DNA from: Delftia acidovorans
GTDB lineage: Bacteria > Pseudomonadota > Gammaproteobacteria > Burkholderiales > Burkholderiaceae_C
Direction: 5' to 3'
DNA length: 64,000 bases
Assembly: GCA_031286585.1 (NCBI GenBank)
Contig: JAITUC010000024.1
Span: forward strand, 310,001-374,000
Shown here: one piece after another, positions 32,560 to 39,671 of the stretch
Layout: the number at the start of each line of letters is the position of its first letter
How positions within the stretch are numbered: position 1 is the stretch's first letter
Program-made: the position numbers and the translations under genes
Notes under the pieces: model-generated
Told to the model about the DNA's origin: nothing
The model's database searches: none
The model's input: only the letters and a program-made list of their open reading frames with translations

Positions 32560-34719
32560 ATGACCAGCTACAACCGATTCGACCCCGCCAAGGGCTACAC
32601 AGAGCACATCTTCCACGCCGACCGCGTGGCGCAGTCGGCGGAGCCGAACGAGATGCAGGCCCAGGCCAACTACCGCCTGCGCCGCGTGGCCGATGTGCTG
32701 TTTTCCAACGGCGACATCACGGCCGGCGCGCGCTGCACCGTGGACCCAGAAACCGGCGCCTGCCAGCTGGAGGCCGGCAGCGTCTACATCCACGGCGCCG
32801 TGCATGACGTGGCCGCCGCAGCGCTGCAGATCGCCACCCAGGGCACTGTGCACGTGGGCGTGCTGTACTCCACGCGCATCGTCACAGCCGAGGAAGACCC
32901 CAGCCTCTACAACCCCGCCGTGGGCACCAGCGGCTACGGCGAGCCCGGCGCCGACCGCATCAAGGTGTCCGTGGTCTGGGGCCTGCAGGGCCAGGGCGCG
33001 GGCGACTTCTATCCCGTGTGGACTGTTGAAGATGGCATCGTCAAGCCGCGCGAGCCCGCGCCCCAGCTCAACGCCGTCACCCAGGCCATCCGCCGCTATG
33101 ACGAGCGCAGCACGGGCGGCACCTACGCCGTGCGCGGCCTGCTCACCATCCAGCTGCCTGACGATGAGGAGGGCAACCAGGTCTATGCCGTCACGGCCGG
33201 CACGGCGCAAGTCGTGGGCGCGGCCATCGAGGTGCCTGCTGACCGCCGCCTGATCTACAAGGCTCAGCCCAACATGGCCCAGGTGAGCAGCGAGCCCCAC
33301 GGCAGCACCACCGAGGCCCAGCAGCATGTGACTTTCGACCGCTGGCCCGTGCTGGAGCCGGCCAGCGTGCGCATCACGCGCCGCAAGACTGTCCAGGTGG
33401 TGCACGGCAGTTTCGTGGGCGCGGCCGACCCGCTGCCCGATGGCAGCGTGATCCGCATCAACAGCGTCACCCAGGGCGCCAAGACCTTCACCCCCGACGT
33501 GGACTACAAGCTCACGGCCCAACAGGTGGACTGGAGCCCGACCGGCGCCGAGCCCACGCCGGGCAGCAGCTACAACGTGACCTATGAGTACATCAGCACC
33601 GAACCCGTGCTCAACCAGACGCCGCGCGGCTTTGACGTGAGCGGCGCCCTGGTCGGTTCGCTGATCCTTGTGGACTACCGTTTCGCACTGCGCCGCATTG
33701 ACCGCATCGTCATGGACGGCGAAGGCCTCATCAACGTGGTCAAGGGCATTCCCGCCACCTGGCAGCCTGTCCCCCCGGCTGTGCCTGACAGCATGCTGGC
33801 CCTGGGCAGCATCTACCAGACCTGGGAAGCGGACACGCGCCGAACGGAATCCGACAGCGTGCGCATGGTGCCCATGGCCACCCTGGTGGACTACCGGCGC
33901 CGCATGGATGACATCGAGATGGACCTGGCCGAGCTGCGCCTGGCCACCGACACCGCAGGACGCTACAGCGGTTTGAAAAAGGGCTACTTCGCCGACCCGA
34001 TGAAGGATGACAGCATGCGCGACCAGGGCCTGGCGCAGACTGCCCTGGTCACGGGCGGCGCCCTGCAGCTGTACGAAGCCGAGGCCGCCCACATGCTGGG
34101 CGATGGACGCATCACCCACGCGCTCGACTACACCCTGGTGCCCGTCATCCGACAAACCAGCGTCAGCCGCTCCATGCTCGTCAACGGCCTGGCCGTGGCC
34201 GGCGACATGCCCGCCACCGTGACCCTGATTCCGGCCGTGGACCGCTGGGAGCACCCGCAAGAGCTGCGCTATCCGAAAGAGGTGATCCTGAATTTCGGGC
34301 ATGACGTCAACCCATTGACGTGGATGACAGAAGGCAACATCAAGCCCGGCGTGAACCCGGATTTGATCGACACCAGCGGCATCACGCTGCGCACCATCGA
34401 CGTGGCATTCGAGATTGCCGGTTTCCGCCCGATGGAGCCGCTGAAGGCCGTGCGCTTCGATGGCCAGCCCGTGGCCGCCACGCCGGCCGCTGGCGGCAGC
34501 CTGGTGGCGGATGCACAAGGCGTGCTGCACGGCAAATTCACCATTCCTGCAGGTATTCCAGTGGGTGCGAAAACCGTGGAATTGGAAGGCGAGCAGGGAA
34601 CCATAGGGCGCGCGCAATTCGTGGGCGCCGCATCCGTAAAACTGTATGTGCAAGCAACGGCAAACCTCGCATGGGGCGCCCGTTCTGCCGTCCACACGAC
34701 CCTCACCTATGTCATCTAG
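32560..34719 (+). CDS. Tail-fibre-associated protein, DUF4815-like
   Basis: A 719-residue protein whose N-terminus (MTSYNRFDPAKGYTEHIFHA, then VAQSAEPNEMQ) fits DUF4815, a virion domain found in phages that lack a conventional P2 H fibre. The body is rich in beta-type repeats and ends in an Ig-like stretch (RFDGQPVAATPAAGGSLVAD). It probably forms part of the adsorption apparatus. It overlaps the next gene by 11 bp. Confidence 0.75.
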   Translation: MTSYNRFDPAKGYTEHIFHADRVAQSAEPNEMQAQANYRLRRVADVLFSNGDITAGARCTVDPETGACQLEAGSVYIHGAVHDVAAAALQIATQGTVHVGVLYSTRIVTAEEDPSLYNPAVGTSGYGEPGADRIKVSVVWGLQGQGAGDFYPVWTVEDGIVKPREPAPQLNAVTQAIRRYDERSTGGTYAVRGLLTIQLPDDEEGNQVYAVTAGTAQVVGAAIEVPADRRLIYKAQPNMAQVSSEPHGSTTEAQQHVTFDRWPVLEPASVRITRRKTVQVVHGSFVGAADPLPDGSVIRINSVTQGAKTFTPDVDYKLTAQQVDWSPTGAEPTPGSSYNVTYEYISTEPVLNQTPRGFDVSGALVGSLILVDYRFALRRIDRIVMDGEGLINVVKGIPATWQPVPPAVPDSMLALGSIYQTWEADTRRTESDSVRMVPMATLVDYRRRMDDIEMDLAELRLATDTAGRYSGLKKGYFADPMKDDSMRDQGLAQTALVTGGALQLYEAEAAHMLGDGRITHALDYTLVPVIRQTSVSRSMLVNGLAVAGDMPATVTLIPAVDRWEHPQELRYPKEVILNFGHDVNPLTWMTEGNIKPGVNPDLIDTSGITLRTIDVAFEIAGFRPMEPLKAVRFDGQPVAATPAAGGSLVADAQGVLHGKFTIPAGIPVGAKTVELEGEQGTIGRAQFVGAASVKLYVQATANLAWGARSAVHTTLTYVI

Positions 34720-35740
34720 CACCATCGTCCAAACAGTCACCCCTGCCGCCGCTTTGCAGTGCGCGGGCCTGGATCTGCACTTTGCCGCCGTGGGCGGCCC
34801 CGTCATCGTCGTGCTGTCCGAGCTGGACGATGCTGGCATGCCAGGTATAGCTGCCGTGGTCCGGCGCCTGGAGCCCGCGCAGATCAACGTGGCCGGTCTG
34901 GCCACGCGCGTGACGTGGCCGGCGCCCGTGCTGATGCGCGCCAGGACGGGCTATGCCATCAGCGTTTCGGCGGCAGATACGCAGACCGCGCTGGAGGTGG
35001 CCCAGGTGGGCGAGGCCAGCCAGGGCGGCGGCTGGGTCACGGCGGCGCAGGCCGAAGTGGGCCAGATGTTGGAAATCAATGCCTCGGCCATCGTCACGCG
35101 GCACACCAACCGCATGCTGCGCTTTGAGCTGCTGGCCGTGCAGTACACCGCCAACAGCAAAACCGTCACCCTGGGCACGCAAGCCGTGGCTAATGCCACC
35201 TCGCTGATGCTCAACGCGGGCGCCTCGCAGCCCGAGCCAACCGCCCGCATCAGCTACGCGCTGGAACTGCTGGACGCTGGCGGCGCCCTGCAGCAGACCA
35301 TCGAGGCAGACGTGGGCCAGCCCGTCAAGCTTTCGGCGGCCCACAACGGCAGCGTGCGCGTACGCGCCACCCTGCGCGTGGGCGACAACGGCCTGGGCGC
35401 CGTGCTCGACGCCGCCCCCTTGCTGCTGGTCGGAAGCCTGCTCAACGCTGGCACCTACATCACGCCCAGCATTGCGACTGCAGGCGGCACGGATCTGCGC
35501 GTACTGTTCGTGGGCGACATTCCGGCCGGCGCGGCCGTGGCCGTCCACATGCAGCTGGCCGCAAGCCAGCAATGGCAGGAAGTACCCTACCTGTCCAGCA
35601 GCCAGCAGACGGCTGGCTCCATCGAAATCACGCACCGGCTGCAGGGCATCAACGCCACCAGTCTGCGCCTGCGGCTCACTCTCACCGGCACCACAACGGC
35701 CCGGCCCAAGGTGCGCGATCTGCGCGCCGTCATCCTGTGA
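34709..35740 (+). CDS. Putative fibre protein, beta-rich
   Basis: A 343-residue protein of unknown family, translationally overlapped with the DUF4815-like gene. It contains several beta-sandwich-like repeats (INVAGLATRVTWPAPVLMRA, SAAHNGSVRVRATLRVGDNG) and ends GTTTARPKVRDLRAVIL. Function is inferred only from its place in the fibre cluster. Confidence 0.65.
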   Translation: MSSSTIVQTVTPAAALQCAGLDLHFAAVGGPVIVVLSELDDAGMPGIAAVVRRLEPAQINVAGLATRVTWPAPVLMRARTGYAISVSAADTQTALEVAQVGEASQGGGWVTAAQAEVGQMLEINASAIVTRHTNRMLRFELLAVQYTANSKTVTLGTQAVANATSLMLNAGASQPEPTARISYALELLDAGGALQQTIEADVGQPVKLSAAHNGSVRVRATLRVGDNGLGAVLDAAPLLLVGSLLNAGTYITPSIATAGGTDLRVLFVGDIPAGAAVAVHMQLAASQQWQEVPYLSSSQQTAGSIEITHRLQGINATSLRLRLTLTGTTTARPKVRDLRAVIL

Positions 35741-35750
35741 GCGAGGCCCC

Positions 35751-36254
35751 ATGAGCGACAACAGCATTGCAACCGGGCAGGGCCAAACCGAGCACCTGGG
35801 CCTGCCACTGCCAGGCAGTACGCTGGAGGTGGATCTGCCAAAGCTCATCCGCGCGCTGGAAATCATCGACGAGGAAGTGGCCCGGCGCGCCGTCTCCCAG
35901 CAGGTGGTGGACAGCCTGGACCTCATTCGCCTGGCCATCAACGACTTGGGCGCGAACAAGGTCGAGAAGGTCAACACCAAGACCGGCAAGACCATCGTGC
36001 TCAAGCCTGAAGACATGGCCCTGGGCCCCGCCAACGGCCCATCAAAAACCGTCATCACCTATGACGGCTCGGGCCGCGTCTCCACCGTCGTGGAAACCGT
36101 GGACGGACAGCTGGCCACCACCACCGTGGCCTACAACGCAGACGGCACGGTCAACACCGTGACCACCACTTACAGGGGCCGCACGCGCACCGAAACCATG
36201 GCCTATGTGTCCGGGCGGGTCAGCGGCAGCAACGCATCGGAGGTGCAGGCATGA
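35751..36254 (+). CDS. Putative fibre protein with RHS-like beta repeats
   Basis: A 167-residue protein. The N-terminal half is helical (LPKLIRALEIIDEEVARRAV). The C-terminal half has YD-type repeat pieces (VITYDGSGRVSTVVETVDGQ, TTVAYNADGTVNTVTTTYRG), which form beta-strands in fibres. Its last bases overlap the next start (ATGA). Confidence 0.6.
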   Translation: MSDNSIATGQGQTEHLGLPLPGSTLEVDLPKLIRALEIIDEEVARRAVSQQVVDSLDLIRLAINDLGANKVEKVNTKTGKTIVLKPEDMALGPANGPSKTVITYDGSGRVSTVVETVDGQLATTTVAYNADGTVNTVTTTYRGRTRTETMAYVSGRVSGSNASEVQA

Positions 36255-36670
36255 GCAGCATGGAGATGGTCATCAGCAGTGACCTGGTGCGCGCCCGCGC
36301 GGAAATCGCGGCGCTGAATCAAAGTCTGGCAGCTGCCCGGGTAGAAATCGCCACCGTGGACAACCGCGTGCAGTGGGTGGGCGGCCAAGTGGCCAATACC
36401 GGAGCGGTAAAGAGCGTGCAGCGCGGGGTTGTGTCGATGAGTGGGGAAACGACTTCGGGCAGTAATCCTGTAATTGTGAATGTGAGTCCTGTAACGATGG
36501 AGCGAGCATCGCTTCACTTCATTGGTGGTGCGGCATTTGTCAGCAACGGATACGGGCGATTTGCCTACGCGAAGCTCATCAACAGTAGTCAAATACAGTT
36601 TGATTGGGGAAATCAGATCATTAACGCGACAAATATTTTGGTGTCTTGGGAGTTGGTGGAGTACAAATGA
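36251..36670 (+). CDS. Putative fibre tip protein with foreign C-terminal half
   Basis: A 139-residue protein: an N-terminal heptad-repeat coiled coil (VRARAEIAALNQSLAAARVE) followed from about residue 50 by a Ser/Gly/Asn-rich beta domain (SGETTSGSNPVIVNVSPVTM). Codons in the second half are clearly more AT-rich than all neighbouring phage genes. A conserved trimerising stalk with a variable receptor tip is the simplest reading. It overlaps both neighbours (ATGA). Confidence 0.6.
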   Translation: MSSMEMVISSDLVRARAEIAALNQSLAAARVEIATVDNRVQWVGGQVANTGAVKSVQRGVVSMSGETTSGSNPVIVNVSPVTMERASLHFIGGAAFVSNGYGRFAYAKLINSSQIQFDWGNQIINATNILVSWELVEYK

Positions 36671-37131
36671 TGGCCGCCTATTTCTATGCCCAACTGAATG
36701 CATCTGGCGTGGCTGTGGCGCTGACGCAAGCCCACGAGGAAATCACCGCTGCCGACATGCACAGCCTGCCCCAATACGACACGAGCGTGCTGGGCCGCCG
36801 CTGGACTGGCTCCAAATGGGTGGACGTGCCACCGCCCAAAACCAGCCGGCGCATCACCCCGCTGGCCTTTCGCCGCCGCTTCACCGCTACCGAGCGCGCC
36901 GCCATCGAATGGGCGGCCGTGGACCGCGCAGAGGCTGGCACCATGGAGCGCATGCAGGCCGCGCAGCTGCGCAGCACTTTGAAGGATCAGGAGCTGGCCA
37001 GCTTCATCGACTTGGACGACAAGGATGTGGCGGCCGGCGTGCAGCTTCTGGAAGCCGTGGGCCTGATCGCTGGCGGCCGCGCGCTGCAGATCACAGACAC
37101 GCCGCCGCGCCCTGACGAGCTGCCGGCCTGA
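36667..37131 (+). CDS. Fibre-cluster protein, possible fibre assembly protein
   Basis: A 154-residue protein with WTGSKWVDVPPPKTSRRITP and a helical C-terminus (AAVDRAEAGTMERMQAAQLR). It takes the position of P2 gpG-type chaperones right after the fibre genes, but I do not recognise the family. Host-like GC resumes here. Confidence 0.55.
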   Translation: MMAAYFYAQLNASGVAVALTQAHEEITAADMHSLPQYDTSVLGRRWTGSKWVDVPPPKTSRRITPLAFRRRFTATERAAIEWAAVDRAEAGTMERMQAAQLRSTLKDQELASFIDLDDKDVAAGVQLLEAVGLIAGGRALQITDTPPRPDELPA

Positions 37132-37160
37132 CCTGGCCGCGCCACCCGCACTACCACCGC

Positions 37161-37182
37161 AAGCCCGCCACTCGGCGGGCTT
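37161..37182 (+). terminator. Intrinsic terminator after the fibre operon
   Basis: AAGCCCGCC-ACTC-GGCGGGCTT, a 9-bp stem with a 4-nt loop and T-rich tail, 29 bp after the last fibre-cluster stop and before the sheath gene. Confidence 0.8.
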
Positions 37183-37288
37183 TGTCTTTGGGGTAGCACC
37201 GGCTCGCACCGGCCCTATCGCTGGCCGCCTACGCGCGGGCGGGGGAACATGCAGGCATCACACCGAACACCTGCAGGAGCCCTTCACC

Positions 37289-38485
37289 ATGTCACTCGCC
37301 GGCTACCACCACGGCGTGCGCGTCTCGGAAGTCAACACCGGGACCACCACGCTACGCATCGTCTCCACGGCCGTCATCGGCCTGGTGGCCACCGGCCCCA
37401 CGGCCGACGCCGAGGCCTTCCCACTCGATACCCCGGTCCTCTTCACCAACATCGAGAAGGCGCTGGACAAGGCGGGCACCACGGGCACGCTGCCCGAGGC
37501 CTTGAAGCTCATCAAGGACCAGTCCCGCCCTGTGCTGGTCATCGTGCGCGTGCCCGTGGGCGCGGGCGAGACACCCGAGGAAATCGAGGCCGACCAGACC
37601 AGCCTGGTCATTGGCGACAACGTGGCCGGCAAGCGCTCCGGCATTCAGGCGCTGATCACCGCGCAGCAGCACCTGGGCGTCAAGCCGCGCATCCTGGGCG
37701 CCCCGGGCCTGGACACCAAGCCCGTGGCCGATGCCCTCACGGCCGCCGCCATCCAGCTGCGCGCCATGGCCTACGTGCAGGCCCACGGCGCCGACGATGT
37801 GAGCGAGGCCCTGGCGTATGCAGGGAGTTTCGGCGCCCGGGAAACCATGGTCATTTGGCCCGACTTCAAAGCCTGGAACACCACGGCAAACAAGGCCATC
37901 AATGCGCCGGCCGTGGCCTACGCGATGGGCCTACGCGCCCGCATCGACGTGGAGCAGGGTTGGCACAAAACCCTGTCCAACGTTCCGCTCAATGGCCCGG
38001 TGGGTATCAGCAAGGATGTGTACTTCGACCTGCAAAGCTCGGAGACGGACGCGAACCTGCTCAATGAGGGCAACGTCACCACGCTGATCAACTACCAGGG
38101 CTATCGCTTCTGGGGATCGCGCACCTGCAGCACGGACGAACTGTTCCGTTTCGAGTCCGCCACCCGCACCGCCCAGGTGCTGGCCGACACGGTGGCAGAA
38201 GGCCATTTCGCATTCATCGACAAGCCTCTGCACCCCAGCCTGGTGAAAGACATCATCGAAGGCATCAACGCCAAGTTCCGCGAACTCAAGGCCCTGGGCT
38301 ACATCCTCGACGGCCGCGCCTGGTTTGACGCCGAGGTCAACACCACCGAGGCGCTGAAGGCCGGCAAGCTGGTGCTTGACTACGACTACACGCCCGTGCC
38401 GCCGCTGGAGGATCTGGGTTTTCGCCAGCGCATCACCGACAAGTATTTCGGCGACTTCGCCATGCGCGTGGGCACCGGCCAGTAA
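37289..38485 (+). CDS. FI: Tail sheath protein, P2 gpFI family
   Basis: A 398-residue contractile sheath subunit (P2 FI has 396). Landmarks: YHHGVRVSEVNTGTTTLRIV, the DQTSLVIGDNVAGKRSGIQA region, NVTTLINYQGYRFWGSRTCS and the C-terminal EDLGFRQRITDKYFGDFAMR. Together with the tube gene it shows the virion is a contractile-tail myovirus. Confidence 0.95.
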   Translation: MSLAGYHHGVRVSEVNTGTTTLRIVSTAVIGLVATGPTADAEAFPLDTPVLFTNIEKALDKAGTTGTLPEALKLIKDQSRPVLVIVRVPVGAGETPEEIEADQTSLVIGDNVAGKRSGIQALITAQQHLGVKPRILGAPGLDTKPVADALTAAAIQLRAMAYVQAHGADDVSEALAYAGSFGARETMVIWPDFKAWNTTANKAINAPAVAYAMGLRARIDVEQGWHKTLSNVPLNGPVGISKDVYFDLQSSETDANLLNEGNVTTLINYQGYRFWGSRTCSTDELFRFESATRTAQVLADTVAEGHFAFIDKPLHPSLVKDIIEGINAKFRELKALGYILDGRAWFDAEVNTTEALKAGKLVLDYDYTPVPPLEDLGFRQRITDKYFGDFAMRVGTGQ

Positions 38486-38521
38486 GCCCGGCCGCATTCC
38501 AGCACACAGGAGATCCACACC

Positions 38522-39031
38522 ATGGGACTGCCCCGCAAACTCAAGAACTTCGCCACCTTCATCGATGGCGAGAACTACATGGGCGAAATGCCCGAAGTCA
38601 CCCTGCCAACCCTCACCCGCAAGGTGGAGGAATACCGGGCGGGCGGCATGAACGGCCCCATTGATCTGGACATGGGCCAGGACAAGATGGAAGCCGAACT
38701 CAAGGCGGCCGGCTACATGAAGGGCCTGATGAAGCAATGGGGCGCCGCCAAGCACGATGCCGTGATGCTGCGCTTTGCCGGCGCCCTGCAGGCCGATGAC
38801 AGCGAGGGCGTGCAGGCCGTCGAAGTCGTCATGCGCGGTCGCCTGACCGAGCGCGACCCCGGCAGCTCCAAGGCTGGCGATATGGTGGAGCAGACCTTCA
38901 AGTACAGCCTGAGCTACTACAAGGAAGTGCTCGACGGCGAAACCATCCTCGAAATCGACTTTGTGAACTTGGTCGAGAAAGTCCACGGCGAGGACCGCAT
39001 GGCCGGTGTCCGCACCGCCCTGGGCATCTGA
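38522..39031 (+). CDS. FII: Tail tube protein, P2 gpFII family
   Basis: A 169-residue tube subunit (P2 FII has 172): MGLPRKLKNFATFIDGENYM, GEMPEVTLPTLTRKVEEYRA and GGMNGPIDLDMGQDKMEAEL. An AGGAGA Shine-Dalgarno precedes the ATG. Confidence 0.95.
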   Translation: MGLPRKLKNFATFIDGENYMGEMPEVTLPTLTRKVEEYRAGGMNGPIDLDMGQDKMEAELKAAGYMKGLMKQWGAAKHDAVMLRFAGALQADDSEGVQAVEVVMRGRLTERDPGSSKAGDMVEQTFKYSLSYYKEVLDGETILEIDFVNLVEKVHGEDRMAGVRTALGI

Positions 39032-39103
39032 CCGCCACCACCCGCCAACAGTTTTCCGCCCTCCCCTCTCGTCTGTCTCCGGCCGCATGGGAAACGGCCC
39101 TTC

Positions 39104-39142
39104 GCGCCGGCCTGGGCCACTACCTTGGCCGGCGCATTTTTT
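39104..39142 (+). terminator. Intrinsic terminator after the tail-tube gene
   Basis: A perfect 9-bp stem GCGCCGGCC (39104-39112) / GGCCGGCGC (39127-39135) followed by ATTTTTTC, between the FII and E genes. Confidence 0.8.
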
Positions 39143-39168
39143 CATCACAACCAACCACCGAGGCACCT

Positions 39169-39537
39169 ATGGACCCCCAAGCCCAAACCACCGACACCAC
39201 CGCTGCCAGCACCAAGGCCATGCAGGTCAAAATCACGCTGGAAACACCTATCCAGCGCGGCAGCGGCGTCATCGACGTGGTAACGCTGCGCAAGCCCCTG
39301 GCCGGCGCACTGCGCGGCATCAACCTGGCCGAGCTGCTGACCCTGCGCGCCGAGTCCGTCATGCTGCTGCTGCCGCGCATCTCCACCCCCACCCTCACGC
39401 GGGAAGACGTGGCGGGCATGGACCCCGTGGACCTGGTGGCCTGCGCTACGGAGGTGGTCAATTTTTTGGTGCCATCCAAGCAGCTGGAGACGGCCAAGGC
39501 CAACCAGGCGATGGCCATGGAATCCCTGAGCGTGTAG
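39169..39537 (+). CDS. E: Tail protein E (tape-measure chaperone), P2 gpE family
   Basis: A 122-residue protein with the E pattern VKITLETPIQRGSGVIDVVT, LRKPLAGALRGINLAELLTL and DVAGMDPVDLVACATEVVNF. It assists tape-measure folding. It contains the TTTTTTG slippery site at codons 98-100, where part of the ribosomes should shift to make E+E'. Confidence 0.9.
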   Translation: MDPQAQTTDTTAASTKAMQVKITLETPIQRGSGVIDVVTLRKPLAGALRGINLAELLTLRAESVMLLLPRISTPTLTREDVAGMDPVDLVACATEVVNFLVPSKQLETAKANQAMAMESLSV

Positions 39538-39671
39538 AGGACGCCATGGCGGACGTGGCTGCCATCTTCCATTGGCGGCCGGCCGACATGGACCCCATGG
39601 ACCTGGCCGAGCTGATGCACTGGCGCGCCCTGGCTGCAGACCGCTATCAACAGATGAACAAGCATGGATAA
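39462..39671 (+). CDS. E': E' extension made by -1 programmed frameshift at TTTTTTG
   Basis: The zero-frame codons AAT TTT TTG at 39460-39468 contain T TTT TTG (39462-39468), the same heptamer known for P2 E/E'. Slipping back one base continues into a frame open to 39671 that ends VAAIFHWRPADMDPMDLAEL, MHWRALAADRYQQM, the typical E' (GpE) domain. The fusion would have about 167 residues. An ATG at 39546 in the same frame is not needed. Confidence 0.85.
   Translation, partial: FFGAIQAAGDGQGQPGDGHGIPERVEDAMADVAAIFHWRPADMDPMDLAELMHWRALAADRYQQMNKHG

Noticed and set aside
32539..34905. 788-aa minus-strand frame in the fibre region
   Set aside because: Antisense of the DUF4815-like gene; would be the only leftward gene inside the late operon and has no features.
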